A DNA stretch of 64,000 bases from Brevibacillus sedimenti (GTDB taxonomy: Bacteria > Bacillota > Bacilli > Brevibacillales > Brevibacillaceae), in the NCBI RefSeq assembly GCF_020923495.1, contig NZ_CP064048.1, positions 3,867,260-3,931,259 on the forward strand. Reading direction: 5' to 3'. Both the position numbers and the translations under genes were made by a program. Within the stretch, counting starts at the first letter, position 1, and every line of letters begins with the position of its first letter. A model generated the notes under the pieces. The model was not told the DNA's origin, did not search any database, and saw only the letters and a list, made by a program, of their open reading frames with translations. Below, one piece after another: positions 36,397 to 46,400 of this stretch.

Positions 36397-37161
36397 TTAT
36401 GTGCGCCGTTTTTGCATCGTGCGAACAACGATGAACAAGATCACGAGCACGATCAGGACAAGCGGCAGCCAATTCTTTAGATTGTCTGTTATGGTGGAGG
36501 TATCATTTCCCAATTCATTTCCCGGACCTTGCCCAGGTGTGAAATGCCCCACTTTCAATTCAGGCATGTTGAAACATGTCTGAAGGCTTTGCAAGATCTC
36601 ATCCTTGTGAGTGATGAACGCCTGCTGATCCGGTTCCTTCACGCCAACCCCGAACAGCCCGGGATTCCCCAACGCCTGCAGTGTCAGATCAAAACTTTCC
36701 CGTACTTTCTGATCCAATGCCGCATCTTTTCCCTTGATGACAGGGGAAAGGGCATCATAGGTAGCCAACGCTTTGGCAAGCAGCAGTTTGCTCTGCTGAT
36801 AGTTGGCGAATTCCTTCTCCGCGCTTTCCAGGCGCCTTGCAACGTTTAACACAAGCGTCTTCTGGTACGCACTGATTGCAGCCTGTTTATCCTGGGCCTG
36901 CAACGCTTGCGTGATCGCCTGACTCGGCTCCGGCCCCATGTGCATGTCCAGTTCCTGTTTGATGCTCTCAAAGGTCTTGGAAGCTCCTGCGTAGTCAGCC
37001 GGCGTTTGATTCAGTTTTGCTACGACTTGTTTGTAGTTCTCTGCCACAGCCTCTTCGTTTGGATTGCCGTATGAATACGCGAACGCCGCATGCGGCACAA
37101 GCGTAAACACCGCCAATAACAAAGCAAAGAGGGAGGACATGAACTTACGTGCATAAGACAT
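36397..37161 (-). CDS. Secreted helical protein with C-terminal membrane anchor, EfeU-associated
   Basis: The 254 residues begin with a signal peptide (cleavage likely after AAFA, about residue 28), continue as a helical extracellular domain rich in Lys, Gln and Ala, and end with one membrane helix (NWLPLVLIVLVILFIVVR) and a short RRT tail. It has one or two methionine/acidic stretches but no known iron motif that I can point to. Its place between the lipoprotein and efeU suggests an extracellular partner of the permease; this is inference. GGGGGG lies 7 bases before the ATG. Confidence 0.75.
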   Translation of the reverse strand: MSYARKFMSSLFALLLAVFTLVPHAAFAYSYGNPNEEAVAENYKQVVAKLNQTPADYAGASKTFESIKQELDMHMGPEPSQAITQALQAQDKQAAISAYQKTLVLNVARRLESAEKEFANYQQSKLLLAKALATYDALSPVIKGKDAALDQKVRESFDLTLQALGNPGLFGVGVKEPDQQAFITHKDEILQSLQTCFNMPELKVGHFTPGQGPGNELGNDTSTITDNLKNWLPLVLIVLVILFIVVRTMQKRRT

Positions 37162-37203
37162 TACCCAGCCCCCCTGCAAATCCACTTTTCTTATTCTGTT
37201 ACA

Positions 37204-38379
37204 TTATTTCCCGTATTTTTCAAGCAAGTCGAGCACAGGCTTGATCTGTTTGAAACTCTCATCTGCTTTTGCCTTGTCCTGAGCTTTTACGGCGTCAAGA
37301 TACTGCTGCGCAAGTTTCTGGAGGGCATCCGCTTTCTCCGCACTGCCGAGAGCCTTCGGCAGATCCGTCTTGATCATATCGATGAACAGAGCTCCTTCGA
37401 GCGCGGTGATTGCTGCCTTGTCGTTGCCCCAGTTTTCAACAGACGCTTCATATTCACTCTTGGCTGTCTTCGCAATCGCGCGCACATACGCTTGATTGAT
37501 TGTGTCGCCTTTGACGTTTTTCACGTCGTTGGAGAGATCGAACTGGCTGTTAATGAAATCGGCATCTTTTTTGTCGTGTTTCTCCAGGTAGGACTGTAGG
37601 GATTGGAAAAACGCCCAGCCTTCTGCCTGACCTACTCTCGCGTCATCCGCCTTGCCTTCTTTCACCAGTTTCTCAATCTTGTAGGCGTATCCTTTTTCAG
37701 CGCCCGATGCCAGGTAGAATGCTTTCATGATGGATTTGTCGACGACTTGCTTGCCAAGGTTAAACGCGAGATTGTCGCCTTTTTCAATGGCGCCTTCCAT
37801 CTCGGCAAAACCAGCGTCAATTGCGCTGACGAGTTGTGTTTCATACGCATTGTCGCGCTTCTCGATCATCGCTTTCAGCACGCCGTTATAATATTCTTTT
37901 GCTTCGCCCAATTCTTTTTTCGCTTCGTCTTTGTTGGCGAATTGATCATTTGCTCCCTTGAACTCGTTGCGAATGGAAAGGAACGCTACTTTTTGCAGCA
38001 ATTTATCGCCGATCTGGGCAACAACTTTTGCCGGCAGCTGACCGTCCTTGCCTGCGTTCAAAGCAGCAGTGATTTGTTCATTTACTTGTGCACTGTTCGC
38101 TTCATCCATGGATTGAACATGAGATTTTAATTTTTCGTCGTACAGTTTGATCGCTTTGTCCCAATCCACTTGTTCTGCTTTCAAGACTCCTACCAGTTCT
38201 TTGGTTGCACCGACAAGATCAGCAACCGCAGATTTCCTGGCCTCCTCTTGCGCAGCCGGTTGTTGTGTCGTTTGGGTCTGCGCATTGTCTTGAGGCTGCG
38301 CCGCAGGCTTGTCACCGCATCCAGCAAGCAGCAGGCTCATGACCAAAGCAGTCGTGGAAAGAACTTTTACCGGTTTCAT
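37204..38379 (-). CDS. Fur-boxed helical lipoprotein, first gene of the iron operon
   Basis: The 391 residues begin with a lipoprotein signal and the lipobox LLAGCG (Cys21), then a Gln/Thr/Ala-rich linker and a long, lysine-rich all-helical domain. A near-consensus Fur box lies about 30-45 bases before the start, so it should be made under iron starvation. It has no EfeO-type HxxE peptidase motif that I can see and no cupredoxin-like part. It may bind iron or haem for the EfeU channel. Family not recognised. Confidence 0.78.
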   Translation of the reverse strand: MKPVKVLSTTALVMSLLLAGCGDKPAAQPQDNAQTQTTQQPAAQEEARKSAVADLVGATKELVGVLKAEQVDWDKAIKLYDEKLKSHVQSMDEANSAQVNEQITAALNAGKDGQLPAKVVAQIGDKLLQKVAFLSIRNEFKGANDQFANKDEAKKELGEAKEYYNGVLKAMIEKRDNAYETQLVSAIDAGFAEMEGAIEKGDNLAFNLGKQVVDKSIMKAFYLASGAEKGYAYKIEKLVKEGKADDARVGQAEGWAFFQSLQSYLEKHDKKDADFINSQFDLSNDVKNVKGDTINQAYVRAIAKTAKSEYEASVENWGNDKAAITALEGALFIDMIKTDLPKALGSAEKADALQKLAQQYLDAVKAQDKAKADESFKQIKPVLDLLEKYGK

Positions 38380-38404
38380 GTTACGAGGTCCCCCTAAGGT
38401 GCGT

Positions 38405-38423
38405 TTTATTGATAATCATTATC
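38405..38423. promoter_or_regulatory. Fur box
   Basis: The 13-base palindrome GATAATCATTATC is perfect, and the 19-base window matches the Fur consensus at 16 positions. It lies just upstream of the lipoprotein start. A second imperfect match (AAGATAATGAGACTCG) follows near 38446. Confidence 0.85.
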
Positions 38424-38483
38424 ACTCTCAGCAAAACTCATTGTAAAGATAATGAGACTCGTTGTCAATTAGCAAAGAAAAAA

Positions 38484-39788
38484 TTATCGGCCAATCGCTA
38501 TATAATCGAACCCCATCTGCTCCAGTTTCGCTCGTTGATAAAGAGAGCGAAAATCAAACATAACCTTGCGCGACAAGGCCTGAGCTACTCTGTCCAAATC
38601 AAGTTGGCGAAACGATGGCCAATCTGTGACGATTACGATTCCGTCCTGGCCGGCCGCTGCTTCATACTCGTCTTCGGCGTAGAGACACCCATCTCCCCAC
38701 AACTGCCTGGCCTCATCCAGCGCCTGCGGATCATACAGCGTCAGTTCTGCCCCCAACTGCAGCAGTTGGTTGATGATGGGAATTGCCGGGGATTGGCGCA
38801 TGTCGCTGGTTCCCCCTTTGAAGGCTGTTCCCAGCACGCCAAGTTTGATGCCGTCCAGGGTGTTGTAATAATCACTGATCTTTTGGACAGCGTAGCGATG
38901 CTGCATGTGGTTGCTCTCCATCACTGCTTCGATGATCGGCAGGGGCATCCCCCTCTCGCGGAAAAAGTGCGCAAAGGCTGCCGTGTCCTTTGGCAGGCAG
39001 GAGCCCCCGTAACCAGGACCCGGTTGAAGATAAGCCGGACCAATACGAGGGTCCTGGCCAATCGCCCGAGCGATTGTCAAGACATCTGCACCGGCCAGAT
39101 CACACACTCTGGAAATCTCGTTGATAAACGCTACCTTCATCGCCAGAAAGCTGTTTGCGCTGTATTTGATCATCTCTGCTGTCTGAAAGTTGGTATAGAT
39201 AAACGGTACCTCGCGTTCAATCAACGGCTGATAGATGCGCTGCAACCGTTCGATTGGAACAGAACGATCCGTCCCGATCACAACGCGATCAGGCTTCATA
39301 AAGTCGGCGATGGCCGATCCCTCCCGCAAAAATTCAGGGTTGGTCGCCACCTCAAAAGAACAAATGCCCGCCAGCCGTTCCCCGAGAAATTCCTTCACTC
39401 GCTGGGTCGTGCCCGGCGGGACTGTGCTCTTGATCACGATCAGTTTGTCTTCCGTCATGTGTTCGCTGATGGTGGACACGGCTGCGAACAGGTCGGACAG
39501 TTCGACGCTGCCATCAGGGAGACTGGGGGTTCCCACCGCGACAAAAATGACATCAGCGGATCGAATCGCAATGGAAGCATCGGGTGTAAACGTCAACAGT
39601 CCCTTCTGCATACTCTGGGCCATCCATTCTTCCAGTCCCGGTTCGTAGAAAGGAACCTGCCCTTTGTTCAGCGATTCGATCTTCTCCTTGTCCACATCGG
39701 TACAAACGACAGGCCATCCAAAAGCAGAAAGGCCGACCGCTGTTGTCAATCCGACATAACCCGCTCCTAACACGGCAACCTTATCCAT
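38484..39788 (-). CDS. UDP-glucose 6-dehydrogenase
   Basis: This 434-residue enzyme oxidises UDP-glucose to UDP-glucuronate. It shows the N-terminal Rossmann motif GAGYVGLTTA (residues 8-17), STVPPGTT near 123, the catalytic-cysteine segment GYGGSCLPKD near 258 and a C-terminal binding domain with GTAFKGGTSDMRQSP near 317. The length is standard for UgdH/TuaD. GAGGTGAGAGCA precedes the ATG, and the gene overlaps the flippase-like gene by eight bases. Its product could feed the epimerase of the next operon. Confidence 0.93.
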   Translation of the reverse strand: MDKVAVLGAGYVGLTTAVGLSAFGWPVVCTDVDKEKIESLNKGQVPFYEPGLEEWMAQSMQKGLLTFTPDASIAIRSADVIFVAVGTPSLPDGSVELSDLFAAVSTISEHMTEDKLIVIKSTVPPGTTQRVKEFLGERLAGICSFEVATNPEFLREGSAIADFMKPDRVVIGTDRSVPIERLQRIYQPLIEREVPFIYTNFQTAEMIKYSANSFLAMKVAFINEISRVCDLAGADVLTIARAIGQDPRIGPAYLQPGPGYGGSCLPKDTAAFAHFFRERGMPLPIIEAVMESNHMQHRYAVQKISDYYNTLDGIKLGVLGTAFKGGTSDMRQSPAIPIINQLLQLGAELTLYDPQALDEARQLWGDGCLYAEDEYEAAAGQDGIVIVTDWPSFRQLDLDRVAQALSRKVMFDFRSLYQRAKLEQMGFDYIAIGR

Positions 39789-40725
39789 TGCTCTCACCTC
39801 TGTTCCGATTCTTGCTGATCCAACTTCTCAATTCGCTCCATGGTATGGGGAGAGCGATCCACGCCCACAGCCCTGCCAGATAGGAAAAGGCAAACTTCCA
39901 TCCGTGCGTCAGCAATGCCACCTCGTATGCTTGCTGCCAGCCCACACCAGCAGTCACCAGCGAAAACGTCATGACACTCTCATACGTACCCAACCCGCCA
40001 GGCGTAAAATGAAACAGCTGCCCTGCGATCGTCATGCTGTTTACCCAGAGACCTTTCAGTACGGAAAGATCGATGGACAAGGCATTCGTCACTCCCAGCA
40101 CAACAAACGCTTCCAGCCCCCAGCTGGCAGCAATCGCCGCACAGATGAACCATCCTTTGGGGCCCGTAAAGGCTGTTTTGACGATCTGCACATGTTTTTT
40201 CAGCAAGGGCTTTTTCATCCCCCAGCGGAGCAAAACAACCAGACCTGCTGCCCCGATACCAGCGACCAGAAACAGAGTCGTCCACGTGTATGCAAGCCCC
40301 ATCCAGAAGACGCCGATCCCCGCATATGCCGCCAGTACCAACAGATCAAGCGATCGCATCACCACGACAGAATGCAGGGATTCATCCCACTGCACATCCT
40401 TTTCTTTCGCCAGCAATCCAATTCGCACGGCGTCCCCTGCCTTGACGGGCAAAACGTGATTGATGAACAAACTGTAGAATTGCGCATACAAAAAGACAGA
40501 AAACGCGACATCCTTATTCACATACCATTTCCAGGCAAACGCTCTGAGACAAAAGGCCATCCCGTAGAGGAGCGCCATCCCCGCAAGCGTAAACGGATGG
40601 TGAAGCAATGTGAGGAGCTGTCTGTTTATCGCCTTCAGATCCAAAAAGAACACGCACAATCCCACAAATGCGGCAAACAACATCAGTTTACACACAAAAA
40701 AAAGCAGACGCTTCCCCATACTCAT
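39781..40725 (-). CDS. Flippase-like membrane protein (LPG-synthase TM region/UPF0104 family)
   Basis: This protein of about 314 residues has some eight membrane helices and the family features NHVLPVKAGDAVRIGLL near 85 and FTPGGLGTYE near 245. Members without the catalytic C-terminal domain occur in glycan and lipid-carrier loci and are suspected to be flippases. Three ATGs are close together; GAGGG lies 5 bases before the one at 40725. It starts the unit that includes the UDP-glucose dehydrogenase. Confidence 0.82.
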   Translation of the reverse strand: MSMGKRLLFFVCKLMLFAAFVGLCVFFLDLKAINRQLLTLLHHPFTLAGMALLYGMAFCLRAFAWKWYVNKDVAFSVFLYAQFYSLFINHVLPVKAGDAVRIGLLAKEKDVQWDESLHSVVVMRSLDLLVLAAYAGIGVFWMGLAYTWTTLFLVAGIGAAGLVVLLRWGMKKPLLKKHVQIVKTAFTGPKGWFICAAIAASWGLEAFVVLGVTNALSIDLSVLKGLWVNSMTIAGQLFHFTPGGLGTYESVMTFSLVTAGVGWQQAYEVALLTHGWKFAFSYLAGLWAWIALPIPWSELRSWISKNRNRGESNG

Positions 40726-40846
40726 CATGTCCCTCTTCCCGCCTGGAGGTTTACGCACTTCCGTATTTCCAACAGAAAGATTATAAAGATCATAAAGGCA
40801 GTTCGCAATGATTCTCAGCTTCCCCCTGATTTTTCCGCCGGACCAT

Positions 40847-40875
40847 AAAAAAACCCCCTGCGTTCCCAGGGGTTA
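40847..40875 (-). terminator. Hairpin with T-run on the minus strand upstream of the flippase gene
   Basis: AACCCC pairs with GGGGTT and the minus strand continues TTTTTTT. It would stop minus-strand transcripts from the right. The following stretch to 41112 shows no supported gene. Confidence 0.65.
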
Positions 40876-41112
40876 CAGTCTGTAGACAAAGTCCGCGGTG
40901 TCATGTGTGATGGTTTCCGCTCAAATCTCGCTGGCACATTGTATTGGTCACTTTGTGGGAACGTACGAGTTTGGTAACAGGAAATTCAGAGTGAAATGCA
41001 TTGAATTTGTGCGGGAGAATAAAATGAACGGATTTGCGGCGAGGCATTGGCACCAAAGCCTTTTTACACGTATCAGATACGGATTTATAGTACAAGGTAT
41101 CAATTGTAGGCG

Positions 41113-41150
41113 AACAGACAGGGGATTTCCCTGTCTGTTCTGGTTTCTTC
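41113..41150. terminator. Terminator-like hairpin after the PH-domain gene
   Basis: AACAGACAGGG-GATTT-CCCTGTCTGTT is a perfect 11-base stem, some 40 bases after the PH-domain stop. Confidence 0.65.
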
Positions 41151-41190
41151 TTAAATAATAATTGCTATGCGAACCTCCTGCTCAGCCAAA

Positions 41191-41568
41191 CTATTTCAGT
41201 ACATAGGTGGCCAAAACACTCTGCAGCTCGTAAATATCGAGTGACTTGTTAAACTGTTTTTGAATGGGAGTCGGACTACCGGAAATCCAGATTTTTAATT
41301 CAGCATCCAAATCAAAGGTACCCGCCGTTTCAATACTAAAATGAATGATGCTTCTGTACGGGATGGAATGATATTCCGTCTTTTTGCCGGTCAATCCTTG
41401 CTTATCAACCAGTATCAAACGCTTGTTTGTAAAGATAAACATATCACGAATCAATCTGTACGCTCTTTCAACATTCTCACCATTGGCCAGGATTTTGCTA
41501 AATTCTTTTTGAACCTCGGCAATATTTACCTCAGAAGCATTCCCCATCAAACCATCAAACAGTCCCAT
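41191..41568 (-). CDS. Bacterial PH-domain protein (YvbH-like)
   Basis: This 125-residue soluble protein corresponds to the bacterial pleckstrin-homology domain family. It shows MFIFTNKRLILVDKQG near residue 43, then KKTEYHSIPYRSIIHFSIETAG and a C-terminal helix. The first 40 residues include the usual short N-terminal helix. Function unknown; it is cytoplasmic. It ends in a perfect hairpin. Confidence 0.87.
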   Translation of the reverse strand: MGLFDGLMGNASEVNIAEVQKEFSKILANGENVERAYRLIRDMFIFTNKRLILVDKQGLTGKKTEYHSIPYRSIIHFSIETAGTFDLDAELKIWISGSPTPIQKQFNKSLDIYELQSVLATYVLK

Positions 41569-41691
41569 TTTAATTCCCCCCGATCATTAATTTCATTTTA
41601 TAACCTCAATAACGGATAAATTCTTTATCTTTTTTATATTTTAAAAAAAACTCTTGAAAATTCAAGGGTTTTAGCTTGTATGTAATGGTGA

Positions 41692-41725
41692 GCTGGGCTG
41701 GGTTCGGCCCAACGAGCCCAGCCTG
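41692..41725. repeat. Inverted repeat
   Basis: GCTGGGCT and AGCCCAGC form a perfect 8-base stem with an inner GGG/CCC pair around TTCG. It has no T-run and lies in a gene-free stretch next to decayed fragments. Confidence 0.5.
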
Positions 41726-41835
41726 ACAAGTTCAATAAAGCCATTCCTCTTGTTTCCGAAAGCGCCCGAAAATTCACTTGAATCAAGGGTTATGGGAGTT
41801 TGATAGAATGACAGTTTCCGCTGGTTTCCCTGGTT

Positions 41836-41944
41836 TTATTCAATCTCTTCCGTTTCTGTCCACGTTTTGACGAGTAAGGGATGCAGACGGTGATACTCTT
41901 CATACTCTATTGCATAATCCAAACAGGTCTGGCTGTTCAGCGGA
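41836..41944 (-). pseudogene. Fragment of a second PLD-nuclease/helicase gene
   Basis: This 109-base stretch is closely similar to 29231-29338, which encodes about residues 158-193 of the helicase, in the same orientation. Shared runs include CAATCTCTTCCGTTTC and GACGGTGATACTC. Scattered substitutions show that it has drifted. It runs straight into a HIT-gene fragment, so an internal deletion joined two parts of an old operon copy. Confidence 0.8.
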
Positions 41945-42031
41945 ACATATGTGACGGCATGACGTTTGGGGACAATCAGCAGGTGTCCTCGTTGGACAGT
42001 TTACTGTGTAACGCAGAAAAGGCAGGGTAAG
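41945..42031 (-). pseudogene. Fragment of a second HIT-family gene
   Basis: GCATGACGTTTGGGGACAAT and the following CCTCGTTG match 30399-30440, and ACTGTGTAACGCAGAAA matches the first codons of the HIT gene near 30492. The middle of the gene is missing. Together with 41836-41944 this is the collapsed remnant of a second HIT-MazG-helicase operon. The spacer to 42196 holds nothing else I recognise. Confidence 0.75.
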
Positions 42032-42196
42032 TCTTTGTTGTCTGTACGAATCTACATGTTTTTTAACACTCACTTTTCTAAATTAAGATTTTACCGCAAA
42101 GAAAGACAGAAACTGTCAGAGAACTTAAGTACTACAGTTGCAGATTATTGTACGAATGCAAACTGTTATCCGGTCGATCGTTTTGAGAATAAGAAC

Positions 42197-43486
42197 CTAC
42201 TCTGCCTTACCAGTAAAATCAGTGTATTCAAAAACGGTTTCTTGCTCGAGCCGGATACGATGCTTTAACATAGCGCGCAAGACATTTTCCCAAGTGGAAA
42301 AACGGGGATCGTCCAGCAACGCTTCCACTTTTGAAAGATAGGATTCTTTTATTGGAATGCCTTTATCTTTATATTTTACTAGTATATGCTCATCCATCCA
42401 AAGCGGGTGCAAGTCTTTAAAATAGATCTGCTTCAGATATTCAAAAATTCTGATGCCCCCCAGGTCGATATCTCCCCAATGATACACGGGGATATTCACA
42501 TGCCAGCTATCAAACAATGTACCAAGCTTGGAAAGAAAGGTTTTCAGCACTCCATCAGGAAACCCTCCCGTATATATGACGAGCTCGTTAGCTCCAGATC
42601 GATGCCGAATCCATTGATGATAGCTGGTCAGATTTTCAATCATGATAATTCGTTCGATTGGCAGGTCCAAAATCTCCATCCGAGCAATAGTTTGCCTGGA
42701 AAGGCCGATTCCGCCGGGAAGTCCTTTTGTATGGATGATGGTCTCTCCAACTCGAAACTGAAGCATTCCCGAAACGAAGACACTCCTTGGGTGCTGAACA
42801 ATTCCGATGCTGTCCAAATACTCTTGATCTGTTTCAAACTCCGTCTCTACGCATGTTTTCAGCAAAGAGACAAGCCGTCTTTCCACTTTTTGCTCAAAAT
42901 GTTTCGAGTCGAGAAACACTTCCTGGCTAAACAGGCGTTTTGGTGTATCCTGTTCCATATCCGGCAATTTGATCAACACTTTCACCAGATCCGCATATCC
43001 ATCGGGGTCATCGAGATCCAAGCCGGATGATTTTCTTCGAGAAAGGTCTTCATCTGTCTGCTTCCACCAGTTTTTCACCCATTCCCAAGGGTGAGCTTCC
43101 AAAGGCCTGATAATCTCTTGCAGACGCTTAATTTTTTTCATTTTTGGCGTGATCCCGGCCAGAGTGTAAGCTTCTTCTACTGAATCTAACGACAGGATAA
43201 CCTTCGAAAGTTCCGTACCCTCTTTATATTTTACCCAGGACAAGGATACGATGCCCTGCTGCTCCAAATGCATCAGGACATCGTGCATCCACTCCCTTTT
43301 GCGAAAATCCATCTCGTCAAAGTAGTCGAAGTGAAACGGACTATCTTTTATGGCAAATTGAGGCTTCGACCTTCCAGGCTGTTCCGTGACAAATGCCTGA
43401 CTTCGTTCGTATTTTTCCAGCAAAAAACCAAGAACCTGTTTGAGAAACCTGTTCTTGAACCGCTGTTCATTTACACCCTTTTCCAT
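42197..43486 (-). CDS. jetD: Wadjet nuclease subunit JetD
   Basis: This 429-residue protein is the Spo11/TopoVI-A-like nuclease that cuts closed-circular DNA after loop extrusion by JetABC. Its Toprim centre is visible: Glu284 in IMIENLTS and the HWGDIDLGG motif with Asp339 and Asp341. The N-terminal half is a winged-helix-rich arm. The length fits type I JetD. It is the last gene of the operon, 11 bases after jetC, with GAGGG before the ATG. Confidence 0.93.
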   Translation of the reverse strand: MEKGVNEQRFKNRFLKQVLGFLLEKYERSQAFVTEQPGRSKPQFAIKDSPFHFDYFDEMDFRKREWMHDVLMHLEQQGIVSLSWVKYKEGTELSKVILSLDSVEEAYTLAGITPKMKKIKRLQEIIRPLEAHPWEWVKNWWKQTDEDLSRRKSSGLDLDDPDGYADLVKVLIKLPDMEQDTPKRLFSQEVFLDSKHFEQKVERRLVSLLKTCVETEFETDQEYLDSIGIVQHPRSVFVSGMLQFRVGETIIHTKGLPGGIGLSRQTIARMEILDLPIERIIMIENLTSYHQWIRHRSGANELVIYTGGFPDGVLKTFLSKLGTLFDSWHVNIPVYHWGDIDLGGIRIFEYLKQIYFKDLHPLWMDEHILVKYKDKGIPIKESYLSKVEALLDDPRFSTWENVLRAMLKHRIRLEQETVFEYTDFTGKAE

Positions 43487-43497
43487 GTTGATCCCTC

Positions 43498-46400
43498 TTA
43501 AAATAACGTATCTTGCTCCATTCGTGTCGAATCTTCTTCCGACGTTACTGCAACCTCATCGTCCACGTCCCATCGATCAATCATGTCGACAAAGCACTCG
43601 TAATTATGGTTGCTGACAATGAGCGTTGTCGTAACTTCCGGTGCCATGTGCTGCATCTTTTCGTCCGGAACTGCAGCGATCAACTGTAACTTCATCTGCT
43701 TGATCAGGCGCAGGCTCGTTTGAATGCGCTGTTCGTCCATTTTATTGAAGGCTTCATCAAAAACAACCAACCGCATCGTCTTCCCGCTCGCGTACAAGTG
43801 ATGAAATGAAGCGAGAATCGCAATGTAAAACGGCGTCTGCGTTTCACCACCGGACTTCTCTTTGAGTACCTGCGAGAAACGGTAACGCGAGTCCCGAGTC
43901 TTGACGATGATGTCAAAATCGAGGTAACGCCGGTAGTCGGTAAACTCTTCAATGTCGCCAGCATCCCCCCGCACAAGCAGTTCAAAGAGATGATGGAGGA
44001 CTTCACTCCGGTCATCGTATTGGATATCAAACAATGACCCTTTTTCTGCCAGCATAGGATCCATGATCGCCTCGTAAAACTTCTTGTATGTTTCGCTCGC
44101 AGAGACTTCGAAATGGTATTTATCCTCAGAAAACGGAAAATGGCGGAGGGCATAGTTGAGCTGATCAAATTCCTTTCTCGCCATCTGAATCGCTTCCCTC
44201 ATCCGCAAGAGGAAGTGTGTCTTGAACTCCTCCTCCGATTCTTTCAACGCCATCTCCACCTTCTGCTGATATTCTGGAATATTCAAGTGCTCGATATCGT
44301 ACAACAGAGCGTCGTATTCTTCATTCTCCTCAGACGAAATGGAAGAGTTAAAGGAATACTCAATGTTAAATTCCTGGCGGAGCAATTGGAGTTCGCGAAA
44401 AGCGTCATCACGTCGCGTTTGATTGCCTTTCCAGTTGTTTTCCCAATTATCAATCTTGCGGGACGTAGGCAAATCTTGTTTTTGTGCTTCTTCCCAGCGA
44501 AGTAAAGCCCGTCGCTCTGTCTCGGGACCGTACGCCTGCAGCCACTTCTCAAGAGCTTGGTGCGCTTCGTGAACCCTTCTCTGTTGCAAATAGATATCTT
44601 CTGACAATTTTTTCTTATTATCTTCTCTTTTCGCTTTTAACGCGGTCAATTCCTTGCTCTTCTGATTCCATTCTTCTTCCCTCTGTTTCCACTCTTCATA
44701 AACGGATTTCAACCGTTCTGCTTCGCTCATGTCAAGGCCAGCTAATTCTTTTCGTTTCGACGCCAATCTGTCCAGACAAACCCGCAGTCGAGTTGGAAGA
44801 TCGACATGGTCCAACAAACGCTCGTAGTGAACGTGTTTTTGCGCTAAACGAGTCGCCCAGCCAGACAGTTCTTCCATAGCGAGCTTCATCGCTTTCCGCT
44901 GTGCCTTCACCCGGTCCAATTCCGCGCGCATGATCTCAAGTTGGCGAATGATCGCCTGGGCGCCGATATACGGAATCGCATAGCGATCTTTCTGAATTTG
45001 ACGAGCAATCAAATTATGATACAGCATGCATGTACTCGTAATGGCCGTACGGTGTTCACGCAGTTCCTGTTCGTTTGCAGCTTTCATTACTTTGCCGAGC
45101 AAGTGCTCCATGTGCGCACGAATGACAGGATGTTCTGCCTTTACTGCCTCAGCGAGCGAACCTGGTCTCGCACTCCCCAGGTATCTTCGTTCCTTCTCTG
45201 TGTCAACCAACCCCACTCCTTCCAATTTGTGAGCAAACTTCTCTTTCTCGTATACAGATAAGGCTTCAGCAAAAACTTCTGGTTCGACTAACAAGTCAAA
45301 TCTCTGGGTATGCAAATACCCTTCCACCGCGTCCCGCCATGCGTCGTCCTCTATCTCCATCTCTTCACAGAAAATCCACACGCGTGAGCGACCGGAAAAA
45401 CGTTTCTCAAGCAATTCCCTCAATCTTACCACAGAAGGAGGGTACCGACGTTTACGATTCTCCAGATCTCGAATCACCTGTTCCAGATCTGAGAGCCTAT
45501 TCTCCAATCCCTGTAGTTGATCCTCTAAGCGAGTCTTAACAACCAAAAATCGTTCGTGAAGCGCGGATAACAACGGACTTGCGCTGCGAAATGCTTGTAG
45601 CACATCCTCATCATGTTCAACACCGCTTTGTCCCTCTTCTATCAACGACAGCACGTAAGCTATCGTTTCGCGTATGCGTATAAGCTGTTCAAGTTCCCCT
45701 GGTTCCCATTTCCAGACCTCATTCCCGTTCCAATCCGTCAATGCCTGAAGTGCAGAAAGCTCCTGCTGCAACTTTTTTGCCCATAGCGTAAGATGTTGTC
45801 TCGTTTCTTTCTCATGGATCTCTAACTGTTGGATCTCTTCTAATAACTGCCGCTTCTGCTGTTCCGCAGAGTGGTTTCTCCAGCGTTGGTACGCCTCTTC
45901 CCTTTCATGAGCCGCTTCCTCCTGCTTCCGCTCATTAAACCGGATATCGTCCGTCAATTGGTCCAACGCCTTCTCCAAATCCTTCAAGGTCTGTTCATAT
46001 TGCTCTAGCGTTTCTTGCTCCATGTCTCGCTTTAACCTGCGGAGCACATAGTCCTGTTCGATGACCGTTTCCCGCAATTTTACAAGCTTCTGAAAGCTGT
46101 CACGGATGCCCAGCAATTTTTCCTTACGTTTTTGCAACTCTTCCAATTCCTTTTTGTACCGCTCGTGGATCTCAAAATTCTGTTTCATCAAATCAAGTTG
46201 CAGTTCACGCTTGTCCAGAATGTAATCATAAATAAAATGACGGATATTTTGGATGGGCTTGAACGATAGCGCTTTCGTGAAAATGGGAAAAAAACGTTCA
46301 TGCACTTGTCCCATGCGGGCGAGCAAGGCTTTTTGGTAATTGTTTTTGTTACGCTCGAATATCGTACGGACTCGAGTCATGCTATCGTTATGATACAAGC

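Noticed and set aside
40898..41158. Plus-strand 86-codon frame between two hairpins
   Set aside because: It reads through a terminator-like hairpin, has no good start site and no family features.
41966..42268. Plus-strand 100-codon frame
   Set aside because: It overlaps the HIT fragment and the end of jetD on the opposite strand and lacks a start signal.
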